A stretch of 33,366 nt of DNA from an uncultured Marmoricola sp. (GTDB lineage: Bacteria > Actinomycetota > Actinomycetes > Propionibacteriales > Nocardioidaceae). A model generated the notes under the pieces. That model did not search any database, was not told the origin of the DNA, and was given only the letters and a program-made list of their open reading frames with translations. Where the stretch lies: the NCBI RefSeq assembly GCF_943913695.1, contig NZ_CALTZE010000027.1, positions 1 through 33,366 of the forward strand, given 5' to 3'. The position numbers and the translations under genes are program-made. Shown here piece by piece: positions 21,912 to 30,541 of the stretch (the stretch's first letter is position 1; each line of letters begins with the position of its first letter).

Positions 21912-23279
21912 ATGGCACGCACCACCCCGCTGAGCGGGTTCCCGGAGCTGCTGCCCGCTGAGCGGGCGGTGGAGCAGCAGGTGCTGCAGCGTCTCGCGGC
22001 CACCTTCGAGCTGCACGGCTTCGCCGGGCTGGAGACGCGTGCGGTCGAGCCGCTGGACCAGCTGCTGCGCAAGGGCGAGACCTCCAAGGAGGTCTACGTG
22101 CTCAAGCGACTGCAGGACACCGGCGACGGCGATGCGGGCATGGGGCTGCACTTCGACCTCACGGTGCCGCTGGCCCGCTACGTGCTCGAGCACGCCGGCA
22201 AGCTGGAGTTCCCCTTCCGCCGCTACCAGATCCAGAAGGTGTGGCGCGGCGAGCGGCCGCAGGAGGGCCGCTACCGCGAGTTCACGCAGGCCGACATCGA
22301 CGTGATCGGCCGAGACACCCTGGCCTTCCACCACGACGTCGAGGTGGCGCGCGTCATGGTCGACGCACTGCGCGGGCTGACCGGCGAGGAGGGGATCGGG
22401 CTGCCCGGCTTCACCTTGCAGGTCAACAACCGCAAGCTGATCCAGGGCTTCTACGCCGGCCTCGGCGTCCCCGACGTCGACGCGGTGATGCGCCAGGTCG
22501 ACAAGCTCGACAAACTGCCCGAGGCGGCGGTGCGCGACGCGCTGCTCGCCGACGCGGGCCTGAGCGAGGAGCAGGCCGACCGTTGCCTGGGCCTGGCGCG
22601 CATCGCCACGGCCGACACCTCCTTCGTGCAGCAGGTGCGCTCGCTGGGCGTCGAGCACGACCTGCTCGAGCAGGGCCTGGAGGAGCTTGCCTCGGTCGTC
22701 GCCGGCTGCGCGTCGCTGGTCACCGACCACGTCGAGGTGCTCGCCGACCTCAAGATCGCCCGGGGCCTCGACTACTACACCGGCACCGTCTTCGAGACCC
22801 GGCTGCGCGGTCACGAGGGGCTCGGCTCGATCTGCTCCGGGGGCCGGTACGACGCCCTGGCCAGCGACGCGCGCACGACGTACCCCGGCGTCGGCATCTC
22901 CTTCGGCGTCAGCCGCACCCTGGTGCCGCTGCTCGCCCAGGGGGCGGTCTCGGCGAGCCGCTCGGTGCCGAGCGCCGTCCTGGTCGCGGTGAGCGAGGAG
23001 GAGGCGCGCCCCACCAGCGACGCCGTGGCCGACGCGCTGCGCGCTCGCGGCATCCCGACCGAGGTGGCGCCGAGCGCCGCCCGCTTCGGCAAGCAGATCC
23101 GGCACGCCGACCGGCGTGGCATCCCCTTCGTCTGGTTCGTGCAGGCCGACGGCAGCCACCAGGTCAAGGACATCCGCGACGGAAACCAGGTGGACGCCGA
23201 CCTGGCGACCTGGGCACCGTCGGATGACGACCTGCGACCCCGTGTGGTCGCCCGCTACCCCGAGGAGACACTCCCGTGA
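21912..23279 (+). CDS. hisS: Histidyl-tRNA synthetase
   Basis: A 455-residue class II synthetase for tRNA-His. The N-terminus LSGFPELLPAERAVEQQVL is the compact actinobacterial form. Motif 2 is visible as KVWRGERPQEGRYREF, the HisRS-specific region as ARGLDYYTGTVFE, and motif 3 as GGRYDALAS followed by GVGISFGVSRTL. The C-terminal anticodon-binding domain starts near 350 (PSAVLVAVSEEEARP). The length is slightly above the bacterial average of about 420. ATG follows the hydrolase stop by one base, and its own stop overlaps the aspS GTG by four bases. Confidence 0.97.
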   Translation: MARTTPLSGFPELLPAERAVEQQVLQRLAATFELHGFAGLETRAVEPLDQLLRKGETSKEVYVLKRLQDTGDGDAGMGLHFDLTVPLARYVLEHAGKLEFPFRRYQIQKVWRGERPQEGRYREFTQADIDVIGRDTLAFHHDVEVARVMVDALRGLTGEEGIGLPGFTLQVNNRKLIQGFYAGLGVPDVDAVMRQVDKLDKLPEAAVRDALLADAGLSEEQADRCLGLARIATADTSFVQQVRSLGVEHDLLEQGLEELASVVAGCASLVTDHVEVLADLKIARGLDYYTGTVFETRLRGHEGLGSICSGGRYDALASDARTTYPGVGISFGVSRTLVPLLAQGAVSASRSVPSAVLVAVSEEEARPTSDAVADALRARGIPTEVAPSAARFGKQIRHADRRGIPFVWFVQADGSHQVKDIRDGNQVDADLATWAPSDDDLRPRVVARYPEETLP

Positions 23280-25063
23280 TCCGCACCCACGACGCCGGCA
23301 CCCTGCGGGCCGACCACGTCGGCCAGAGCGTCACCCTGGCCGGCTGGGTCGCGCGCCGCCGCGACCACGGCGGCGTCGCCTTCCTCGACCTGCGCGACGC
23401 CAGCGGGGTGGTGCAGGTCGTGGTGCGCGACGAGGAGGTCGCCCGCAGCCTGCGCAACGAGTTCTGCCTCAAGGTCACCGGCGAGGTCGTCGCGCGCAAG
23501 GAGGGCGCCCAGAACCCCCAGCTCGCGACCGGCGACGTCGAGGTGGTCACCACCGATCTCGAGGTGCTCTCGGAGTCGGCGCCGCTGCCCTTCCCGATCG
23601 ACGAGACCGGCCACGTGGAGGGCTCGGTGGGGGAGGAGGCGCGACTGCGGCACCGCTACCTCGACCTGCGGCGTACGGCGCCCGCGGCGGCGCTGCGGCT
23701 GCGCAGCCGGGTCAACCAGGCGGCCCGCGAGGTGCTGCTCGGCCACGACTTCGTCGAGGTGGAGACCCCCACGCTGACCCGCTCGACCCCCGAGGGTGCT
23801 CGCGACTTCCTGGTGCCGGCGCGACTCCAGCCCGGCAGCTGGTACGCCCTGCCGCAGAGCCCGCAGCTGTTCAAGCAGCTGCTCATGGTGGCCGGCATGG
23901 AGCGCTACTTCCAGATCGCGCGCTGCTACCGCGACGAGGACTTCCGCGCCGACCGGCAGCCGGAGTTCACCCAGCTCGACCTGGAGATGAGCTTCGTCGA
24001 GCAGGACGACGTGATCGCCCTGACCGAGGAGATCCTCGCCGCCCTGTGGCGGCTGGTCGACGTCGAGATCGCCACGCCCTTCCCGCGGCTGACCTACGCC
24101 GAGGCGATGGCGCGCTACGGCTCCGACAAGCCCGACCTGCGCCTCGACCTCGAGCTGGTCGACTGCACGGACTTCTTCGCGGAGACCCCCTTCCGGGTCT
24201 TCCAGGCCGACTACGTCGGCGCGGTCGTCATGCCCGGTGGCGCCAGCCAGCCGCGCAAGCAGCTCGACGCCTGGCAGGAGTGGGCCAAGCAGCGCGGCGC
24301 CAGGGGTCTGGCCTACCTGCTGGTGAAGGACGACGGCGAGCTCGCCGGCCCCGTGGCCAAGAACATCAGCGACGCCGAGCGCGAGAGGATCGCCGCCCAC
24401 GTCGGTGCCGAGCCGGGCGACTGCATCTTTTTCGGCGCCGGCCCGGTGAAGTCGAGCCGCGCGCTGCTCGGCGCCGCTCGCCTCGAGGTGGGCCGGCGCT
24501 GCGGCCTGGTCGACGAGAGCGCCTGGGCCTTCTGCTGGGTGGTCGACGCCCCGCTCTTCGAGCCGGCCAGCGACGCCGTGGCCGCGGGCGACGTGGCGGT
24601 CGGCGGGGGTCAGTGGACCGCGGTGCACCACGCCTTCACCAGCCCGCAGGACCCCGCCGGCTTCGACGCCGACCCCGGCAACGCTCTGGCCTGGGCCTAC
24701 GACGTGGTCTGCAACGGCAACGAGATCGGCGGCGGCTCGATCCGTATCCACCGGCGCGACGTGCAGGAGCGGGTCTTCGCCCTGATGGGGCTCGGCGCCG
24801 AAGAGGCGCAGGAGAAGTTCGGCTTCCTGCTCGACGCCTTCGCCTACGGCGCCCCGCCGCACGGTGGCATCGCCTTCGGCTGGGACCGCATCTGCGCGCT
24901 GCTCTCGGGCACCGACTCGATCCGCGAGGTCATCGCCTTCCCCAAGAGCGGTGGCGGGTTCGACCCGCTCACCCAGGCGCCCGCGCCGATCACCGCCGAG
25001 CAGCGCAAGGAGGCGGGGGTCGACGCACGCCCCGAGCCGGCCCCTCCCGCGTCCGGCGCCTGA
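23276..25063 (+). CDS. aspS: Aspartyl-tRNA synthetase
   Basis: A 595-residue bacterial-type class II synthetase. The N-terminal OB anticodon domain holds GWVARRRDHGGVAFLDLRD. The catalytic core begins RHRYLDLRR, with VETPTLTRSTPEGARDFLVP; motif 2 is CYRDEDFRADRQPEFTQLD. A GAD insert lies at about 285-415 and motif 3 is GIAFGWDRICALL near 535. The common bacterial form of motif 2 is DEDLRADRQPEFTQLD, so L to F is the only change seen there. Whether it also charges tRNA-Asn cannot be decided by eye. GTG overlaps the hisS stop (GTGA), with GAGGAG 9 nt upstream. Confidence 0.97.
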   Translation: MIRTHDAGTLRADHVGQSVTLAGWVARRRDHGGVAFLDLRDASGVVQVVVRDEEVARSLRNEFCLKVTGEVVARKEGAQNPQLATGDVEVVTTDLEVLSESAPLPFPIDETGHVEGSVGEEARLRHRYLDLRRTAPAAALRLRSRVNQAAREVLLGHDFVEVETPTLTRSTPEGARDFLVPARLQPGSWYALPQSPQLFKQLLMVAGMERYFQIARCYRDEDFRADRQPEFTQLDLEMSFVEQDDVIALTEEILAALWRLVDVEIATPFPRLTYAEAMARYGSDKPDLRLDLELVDCTDFFAETPFRVFQADYVGAVVMPGGASQPRKQLDAWQEWAKQRGARGLAYLLVKDDGELAGPVAKNISDAERERIAAHVGAEPGDCIFFGAGPVKSSRALLGAARLEVGRRCGLVDESAWAFCWVVDAPLFEPASDAVAAGDVAVGGGQWTAVHHAFTSPQDPAGFDADPGNALAWAYDVVCNGNEIGGGSIRIHRRDVQERVFALMGLGAEEAQEKFGFLLDAFAYGAPPHGGIAFGWDRICALLSGTDSIREVIAFPKSGGGFDPLTQAPAPITAEQRKEAGVDARPEPAPPASGA

Positions 25064-25064
25064 G

Positions 25065-25079
25065 GCAGGACGAACCTGC
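25065..25079. terminator. Small hairpin after aspS
   Basis: GCAGG-ACGAA-CCTGC starts one base after the aspS stop. It is short and without a T-tract, so weak. Another possible stem, CCGGATC/GATCCGG (25153-25159 with 25184-25190), lies further on. Confidence 0.3.
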
Positions 25080-25210
25080 GCTGCGGCGTCGGGGTGACGG
25101 ACGTTTCGCCCTGCGCGACCCGTTGCGCCGTACGCCGTGAGGCCGCGGGGCCCCGGATCACGGGCAGGTCGCACCTTGGTAACGATCCGGTCGACATCGG
25201 GTCACAGGGG

Positions 25211-25239
25211 TTAACCCGGACGTGCGATGTGCCTAGGGT
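25211..25239 (+). promoter_or_regulatory. Promoter of the peptide transporter operon
   Basis: TTAACC (25211-25216) and TAGGGT (25234-25239) are separated by 17 bp, one of the better promoter matches in the window. Transcription would start near 25246 and leave a leader of about 75 nt that contains the 10-bp palindrome GACGTACGTC (25266-25275), a possible operator. AGGAG (25311-25315) lies 5 nt before the GTG. Confidence 0.6.
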
Positions 25240-25320
25240 CGCTGCGTTCAGTCCGACTCGTGACTGACGTACGTCGACTGCGAGGCCCATGCGTTCGGGC
25301 CGCACCGAGAAGGAGACCAC

Positions 25321-27150
25321 GTGAGAAACAAGCGCCTGTTTGGCATCGGTGCCGTCGTGGCATCGCTGGCCATGATCGGCACGGCGTGCGGCGCCCCCGC
25401 GGCCGACGAGGGTGACGGCGGCAGCTCTGACCAGCCGACCTCGTTGAACCTCGGTTGGAACCAGCCGATGTACTCCTACAACGAGAACACCTCCAACGGC
25501 AACGCGACCGCCAACTCCGTCATCAAGTACCTGATGAACGACCAGTTCTGGTATGTCGACGCCGAGGGCAACATCCAGGCCAACACGTCGTTCGGTACCT
25601 ACGAGGCGACCAGCGAGGACCCGCTGGTCGTCGAGTACACCGTCAACGACGACACCACGTGGTCCGACGGCACGCCCGTCGACGCGGCCGACCTGCTGCT
25701 GTGCTGGGCCGCCCAGAGCGGCAACCTCAACACCGTCGAGGCCGGCGACGTCAAGCGCGACGAGGCCACCGGCAACGCCGAGGTCGGCGGCAACAACGTC
25801 TACTTCGACTCCTCCTCCATCGGCCTGGCCATGGTGACCGAGACGCCGGAGATCAGCGAAGACGGCAAGGGCCTGACGCTGAACTACGACGACACCTTCG
25901 CCGACTGGCAGTACGACATGAGCGTCAACGTCCCGGCCCACGTCGTGGCGATGAACGCCCTCGGCATCGACGACCCGACCGAGGCCAAGGAGGCGTTCAT
26001 CACCGCGGTGCAGGAGAAGGACAATGCCGCGCTGGCCAAGATCGCCCGCTTCTGGAACACCGGCTTCGACTACACCTCGATGCCCGACGACCCCAACCTG
26101 GCCCTGTCCTCCGGTGCCTACGTGATGAAGGACTTCCGGGAGAACCAGTACGTCACGCTCGACGAGAACCCCGACTACCAGGGTGACCACGCCGCGGCGA
26201 TCGACCAGCTGGTCGTGCGCTGGAACGAGGACCCGCTGGCGCAGGTGCAGGCGCTGGAGAACGGCGAGCTCGACATGTTCTCCCCGCAGGTGACCGCCGA
26301 CGTGGTCAAGGCCGCCGAGGCCTTCGACGACGCGGCGATCGAGACCGGCGTCGAGGGCACCTACGAGCACATCGACCTGGTCATGAACAACCGCGGTCCC
26401 TTCGACCCCGCCTCCTACGGCGGTGACGAGGACACGGCACTCGCCGTGCGCCAGGCGTTCCTCCACGGCGTCCCGCGCCAGGAGATCGTCGAGAAGCTGA
26501 TCGCGCCGATCAACCCCGAGGCCGAGGTCCGCAACTCGTTCCTGAAGACCCAGGGCACGCCTGGCTACGACGAGATCGTGGCGCAGAACGGCTCCTCGGA
26601 GTACGCCGAGGTCGACCCGCAGCGCTCGCAGCAGCTGCTCCAGGAGGCCGGCGTCGACACGCCGATCGACGTGCGGGTGATGTACGCCGCCGACAACGTG
26701 CGTCGTGCCAACCAGTTCCAGCTGCTCAAGCCGGCGCTGGCCGAGGCGGGCTTCAACCTGATCGACGCCAAGAACGCCGACTGGGGCTCCAAGCTCGGTG
26801 ACGGCACCTACGACGCGGTCTTCTTCGGCTGGCAGTCCACGACCCCCGCGGTCGCGGCCGACGCCGAGACCTTCCGCACGGGCGGCATCAACAACCTGAT
26901 CGGCTTCGACAGCCCCGAGGTCAACGAGCTCTTCGACGAGCTCGTCGTGACCACGGACGAGGCCGACCAGCTCGAGCTGCAGATCGAGATCGAGAAGCTT
27001 CTCTACGAGAACGCCATCGGCCTGACGATCTACCAGTTCCCGTCGGCCAACATCTCCAACGAGACCCGGGTGACCGACCTGGAGCCGGCGACGCTCAACC
27101 CGACCATGTTCTACGGCTTCTGGAACTGGTCGGTCCCGAGTTCGAGCTGA
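25321..27150 (+). CDS. Oligopeptide-type substrate-binding lipoprotein (SBP family 5)
   Basis: A 609-residue extracellular solute-binding lipoprotein of the OppA/DppA family. The signal peptide MRNKRLFGIGAVVASLAMIG leads to a lipobox with C23 (GTAC), so it is anchored to the outer face of the membrane. The family signature is seen as DTTWSDGTPVDAADLLLCW (about 117-135), with YEHIDLVMNNRGPFD and VRQAFLHGVPRQEIVEKL later and the C-terminal lobe ending MFYGFWNWS. Like its family it should bind peptides, but nickel, heme or sugar ligands occur. It is the first gene of the operon and is separated from the permeases by two hairpins that could set a higher expression level. The GTG start has AGGAG at ideal spacing. 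Confidence 0.94.
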   Translation: MRNKRLFGIGAVVASLAMIGTACGAPAADEGDGGSSDQPTSLNLGWNQPMYSYNENTSNGNATANSVIKYLMNDQFWYVDAEGNIQANTSFGTYEATSEDPLVVEYTVNDDTTWSDGTPVDAADLLLCWAAQSGNLNTVEAGDVKRDEATGNAEVGGNNVYFDSSSIGLAMVTETPEISEDGKGLTLNYDDTFADWQYDMSVNVPAHVVAMNALGIDDPTEAKEAFITAVQEKDNAALAKIARFWNTGFDYTSMPDDPNLALSSGAYVMKDFRENQYVTLDENPDYQGDHAAAIDQLVVRWNEDPLAQVQALENGELDMFSPQVTADVVKAAEAFDDAAIETGVEGTYEHIDLVMNNRGPFDPASYGGDEDTALAVRQAFLHGVPRQEIVEKLIAPINPEAEVRNSFLKTQGTPGYDEIVAQNGSSEYAEVDPQRSQQLLQEAGVDTPIDVRVMYAADNVRRANQFQLLKPALAEAGFNLIDAKNADWGSKLGDGTYDAVFFGWQSTTPAVAADAETFRTGGINNLIGFDSPEVNELFDELVVTTDEADQLELQIEIEKLLYENAIGLTIYQFPSANISNETRVTDLEPATLNPTMFYGFWNWSVPSSS

Positions 27151-27170
27151 TCGACACACGCACGCACCTC

Positions 27171-27234
27171 GACCAGCTCGGCGCTGGTCAGTGACCCCCG
27201 TGGTGGGTACCGTCGCAAGGCGGTGCCCACCACG
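27171..27234 (+). terminator. Two hairpins between binding protein and permease genes
   Basis: GACCAGC-TCGGC-GCTGGTC (27171-27189) is followed by a 14-bp stem, CGTGGTGGGTACCG (27199-27212) with CGGTGCCCACCACG (27221-27234), containing one G-T wobble and an 8-nt loop. They sit in the 149-bp gap within the operon. Such stems commonly protect the 3' end of binding-protein mRNA or partly stop transcription. No T-tract is seen. Confidence 0.55.
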
Positions 27235-27299
27235 TCGGGTGTCCAGCTCGTGTCCTCAGGTCCCCGTCATGCCCACTGACCCTTCACAGGCGGTTGTCC

Positions 27300-28859
27300 A
27301 TGGTCGTGTTCTTCGTCAAGCGGCTGCTCACGTCGCTGCTCGTCGTGCTGGTCTCGACGCTGGTGATGTACGTGCTGGTCGACAAGGCGATCGACCCGTT
27401 GTACGACCTCCGCACCAGCACTGCCCCCAACAAGCAGGACCAGATCGACGCCCGCATCGCCCAGCTGCGGCTCGACGAGTCGGTGTTCGTGCGCTACCTC
27501 GACTGGCTCAAGGGTGTCGGGGGCTGCTTCTACGGCAGCTGTGACCTCGGCTCCAACTGGAAGACCAACCAGCAGGTCTCCTCTCTGCTCGGCGGGGCCA
27601 TCGCGACGACGATCCAGCTGGTCACCCTCGCCACTGTGCTGGCGATCGTGCTCGGGGCGCTCGTCGGCATCGTCAGCGCGCTGCGGCAGTACAGCGGGTT
27701 CGACTACTCGATCACCTTCCTCTCCTTCTTGCTCTACTCGCTGCCCGTCTTCTGGGTCGCCGTGCTGGCCAAGGTCTTCCTGGCCATCAACGTCAACAAC
27801 TTCCTGGCTCAGGACGAGCCACGCATCGGTGTCGTCACCATCGTGGTGGTGGTGCTCGTTGCCGGGTTGGTGGTCTCCTCGGCCATCGCCGGTCCTGCGC
27901 GTCAACGGCTGCGCAACTTCGCCGTCGCTGCCGGGGTCGCGCTGGCGCTGCTGCTCTACCTCAACCTCACCAACTGGTTCGCGAGCCCCTCGATCGGGAT
28001 CGTGGTGATCGCGATCAGCTCGGTGGGCTGGGCCTTCGTGATGACGATCCTCTCCACGGGTCTGCGCAACCGGCTCGCGCTCTACTCCTCACTGTCCGTC
28101 GCCGCGCTCGGCGTGGCGCTGTGGCTGCCGATGCTCTACTTCTGGCAATGGGCGCGGGGTGCCGGCGTGCTCGGCTGGCCGCTGGTGATCGCGATGTTCG
28201 TGGTGGCCCTGGTGGTCAGCGCCGGCATCGGTCTCGCCTGGGGTGGTCCCGACCGCACCCGCTCGGCCCGTACGGCGGCGCTGACCGCGATCCCGGTCTC
28301 GACGATGCTCTTCGTCGACCGGCTGTTGCAGAGCTGGGGCTCCTACAACGACAACCCGGTGATCCGCGGGCGGCCGATCGCAACGCTCGGGCGCTCGACG
28401 CCCAACCTGGTCGGCGACTTCTGGATCCAGACCCTCGACGTGCTCACCCACATCGCGCTGCCCACCGCGACCCTGATCCTGATCTCGTTCGCGACCTACA
28501 CCCGCTACACGCGCGCCTCGATGCTCGAGGTGATGAACCAGGACTACATCCGCACCGCGCGCTCCAAGGGCCTGACCGAGCGCACCGTGGTGATGCGTCA
28601 CGCCTTCCGCAACGCGCTGCTGCCGCTCGCCTCGATCGTGCCGGTCGACATCATCACCCTGATCGGCGGCGCGGTGATCACCGAGACGGTCTTCGGGTGG
28701 TTCGGCATGGGCCGGCTCTTCGTCGACTCCCTCGGCGGCAACCAGCAGGATCCGGTGATGGCCTACATCCTCATCGTCGGCATCCTGGCGGTCGTGGCCA
28801 ACTTCGTGGCCGACCTGATCTACGCCGTGCTCGACCCGCGGATCCGGGTGGCGGCATGA
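27300..28859 (+). CDS. Oligopeptide-type ABC permease (OppB/DppB-like) with large membrane insert
   Basis: A 519-residue inner-membrane permease, against about 310-340 for ordinary OppB/DppB. The N-terminal helix (VVFFVKRLLTSLLVVLVSTL) and the core after residue 95 (TTIQLVTLATVLAIVLGALVG) are typical. The core is then interrupted at about 172-350 by some 180 residues with five or six extra hydrophobic segments (near 177-196, 207-223, 231-252, 262-283, 292-313 and 327-342). The permease resumes at PNLVGDFWIQTLDVL, and the ATPase-contacting EAA-like loop is EVMNQDYIRTARSKGLTE. ATG 27300 is chosen, 9 nt after AGGCGG; a TTG at 27294 is the alternative. It is followed after 28 bp by the second permease. 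Confidence 0.92.
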   Translation: MVVFFVKRLLTSLLVVLVSTLVMYVLVDKAIDPLYDLRTSTAPNKQDQIDARIAQLRLDESVFVRYLDWLKGVGGCFYGSCDLGSNWKTNQQVSSLLGGAIATTIQLVTLATVLAIVLGALVGIVSALRQYSGFDYSITFLSFLLYSLPVFWVAVLAKVFLAINVNNFLAQDEPRIGVVTIVVVVLVAGLVVSSAIAGPARQRLRNFAVAAGVALALLLYLNLTNWFASPSIGIVVIAISSVGWAFVMTILSTGLRNRLALYSSLSVAALGVALWLPMLYFWQWARGAGVLGWPLVIAMFVVALVVSAGIGLAWGGPDRTRSARTAALTAIPVSTMLFVDRLLQSWGSYNDNPVIRGRPIATLGRSTPNLVGDFWIQTLDVLTHIALPTATLILISFATYTRYTRASMLEVMNQDYIRTARSKGLTERTVVMRHAFRNALLPLASIVPVDIITLIGGAVITETVFGWFGMGRLFVDSLGGNQQDPVMAYILIVGILAVVANFVADLIYAVLDPRIRVAA

Positions 28860-28887
28860 GTGCGCACGACCCGAGAGGAGGCTCGCG

Positions 28888-29928
28888 ATGAGCCTGCCCA
28901 GTGACTCCTCCGGAGCCATGCCCGGCGACACCAACGAGAACGCCATCGAGCTGCGCGACGTCGAGGGCCTCTCCCAGGGCCAGATCGTGCGCCGGCGCTT
29001 CTTCCGTCACCGTGGAGCGCTCGCCGGGCTGACGGTGCTCGCGGTGGTCGCCCTGCTCGCCTACTCCTCCATCGGGGTGTGGGGGCTCTCGGGTTGGTGG
29101 AAGTTCGACGCCGCCACGCCCAACGACGTGCTCAACGGCGGCCAGCCCACGGCGGGGCTGCCGGTCTGGCTCGGCGGCGACGGCCTCGCCTTCGGCCAGC
29201 ACCCCATGGGCCAGGACGAGATCGGGCGCGACGTCTTCGCCCGCGTCATGAAGGGCACCCAGACCTCGCTCAACGTCATGGTCGTGATCAGCATCCTGGC
29301 GGCGCTGCTCGGCATGCTCGTGGGTGCGCTCGCGGGCTACTACCGCGGCAACGTCGACGAGGGGCTGATGCGCCTGACCGACCTCTTCCTGACCTTCCCG
29401 ATCATCGTGATCGGCGCGGTGCTCGGCAAGCTCGCCGGCGGCGCGGGGGTCTTCTGGCTGGCCGTGGCGCTGGGCCTGGTGACCTGGCCGACGCTGGCCC
29501 GGCTGGTGCGCGGTGAGTTCCTGACCTTGAGGGAGCGGGAGTTCGTCGACGCCGCCCGCGTGGCAGGTGCGAGCGACTTCCGGATCATGCGCAAGCACAT
29601 GATCCCCAACGCCATCGGCGTGATCATCGTCAACACCACCCTGCTGGCCTCGGCGGCGGTGCTGCTGGAAGTGGCCCTGAGCTACCTCGGCTTCGGCGTG
29701 CGCTCCCCAGACGTCTCGCTCGGCACCATGATCTCGGAGTACCAGTCGGCCTTCCAGACCCGGCCCTTCCTCTTCTGGTGGCCCGGTCTGTTCATCATCA
29801 TCATCGCGCTCTCGGTCAACTTCATCGGCGACGGCCTGCGTGACGCCTTCGACCCGCGCCAGAAGCGGATCCCCTCGGAGCGGCAGATGCGCAAGGCGCT
29901 CGAGCGCGACGAGGCGACCGCCTCGTGA
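28888..29928 (+). CDS. Oligopeptide-type ABC permease (OppC/DppC-like)
   Basis: A 346-residue second permease. A cytoplasmic N-terminus with QIVRRRFFRHRGALAGL precedes the first helix. HPMGQDEIGRDVFARVMKGTQTSL is the conserved OppC entry (GTD..GRD type; landmark near 108-131). Five helices follow, with the EAA loop EFVDAARVAGASDFRIMRKHMIPN in the cytoplasm (landmark near 213-236). LSYLGFGVRSPDVSLGTMI and FLFWWPGLFIIIIALSVNFIGDGLRD close the family pattern. AGGAGG lies 6 nt before ATG. The expected ATPase gene is not next; an oppositely oriented gene intervenes. Confidence 0.95.
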   Translation: MSLPSDSSGAMPGDTNENAIELRDVEGLSQGQIVRRRFFRHRGALAGLTVLAVVALLAYSSIGVWGLSGWWKFDAATPNDVLNGGQPTAGLPVWLGGDGLAFGQHPMGQDEIGRDVFARVMKGTQTSLNVMVVISILAALLGMLVGALAGYYRGNVDEGLMRLTDLFLTFPIIVIGAVLGKLAGGAGVFWLAVALGLVTWPTLARLVRGEFLTLREREFVDAARVAGASDFRIMRKHMIPNAIGVIIVNTTLLASAAVLLEVALSYLGFGVRSPDVSLGTMISEYQSAFQTRPFLFWWPGLFIIIIALSVNFIGDGLRDAFDPRQKRIPSERQMRKALERDEATAS

Positions 29929-29948
29929 CCGCAGTGCGCGTGCCGGGC

Positions 29949-30476
29949 TCAGGCGACCAGCGACGCGGCCGCGGCGAGCACTCCCGCGGCCAGGGCGGCG
30001 AGGGTGCCGCCGTGCCAGGTCGACGCCAGCCGGGGTTGCTCGAGCCGCGGCCGGTCCAGGTGGCCGGCCGTCCGCAGCTGCTCCCAGCGCTCCCGCACCG
30101 CCTGGGCGGCGAGGCTCTCGTGCTGGCGGGCGCGACTGGTGCCCGTCGGTGCCTGGGCGCCCCAGGCGTGCACCGCGCCGTACGCCGTGTCCAGGCGCAG
30201 TCCGTAGCGTCCGTGCACCTCCTCCAGGGCCGGCCACGGCACGTGCACGGTGCGGAGCGTGTTGACCACACGGACCCCGCCGTCGGAGACCTCGATCTCC
30301 GGTCGCCAGAAGGCCGCCCAACCGAGCAGCGCGAAGACCGCCAGCAGCGCGGCGTACGTCAGCCCGTCGGCGCCGCTGCCGAGCACCGTGAAGACCGCCC
30401 CGATCATGCCGACCGCCACCATCACCGCGCCCAGGGCGCGGGAGGAGCGCGAGCGCAGCACGACCGGGGGACCCAC
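29949..30476 (-). CDS. PH-domain membrane protein, antisense inside the transporter operon
   Basis: A 175-residue protein resembling the small actinobacterial PH-domain proteins (bPH_6 type). Two adjacent membrane helices (ALGAVMVAVGMIGAVFTVLG and YAALLAVFALLGWAAF) are followed by a beta-rich stretch, IEVSDGGVRVVNTLRTVHVPWPALEEV (landmark near 62-88), with RYGLRLDTAYGAVHAWGAQAP typical of this fold, and a C-terminal hydrophobic segment (GTLAALAAGVLAAAASLVA). GTG 30476 is chosen, with AGGG 7 nt upstream; longer starts lack a site. Its function is unknown; PH proteins of this type are thought to be membrane scaffolds. It lies on the opposite strand between the second permease and the ATPase gene, with 20 bp to the former. 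Confidence 0.8.
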   Translation of the reverse strand: MGPPVVLRSRSSRALGAVMVAVGMIGAVFTVLGSGADGLTYAALLAVFALLGWAAFWRPEIEVSDGGVRVVNTLRTVHVPWPALEEVHGRYGLRLDTAYGAVHAWGAQAPTGTSRARQHESLAAQAVRERWEQLRTAGHLDRPRLEQPRLASTWHGGTLAALAAGVLAAAASLVA

Positions 30477-30541
30477 GCCGACACCCTGCCAGACCGGGGC
30501 GCCTTGGCAGCACCGCACCGGACCGTCCGAAAGGTGATCTC

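Noticed and set aside
28856..28891. Short frame starting ATGAGTGCG that overlaps the first permease stop
   Set aside because: It ends after 11 codons inside the start region of the second permease. The AGGAGG site fits the ATG at 28888.
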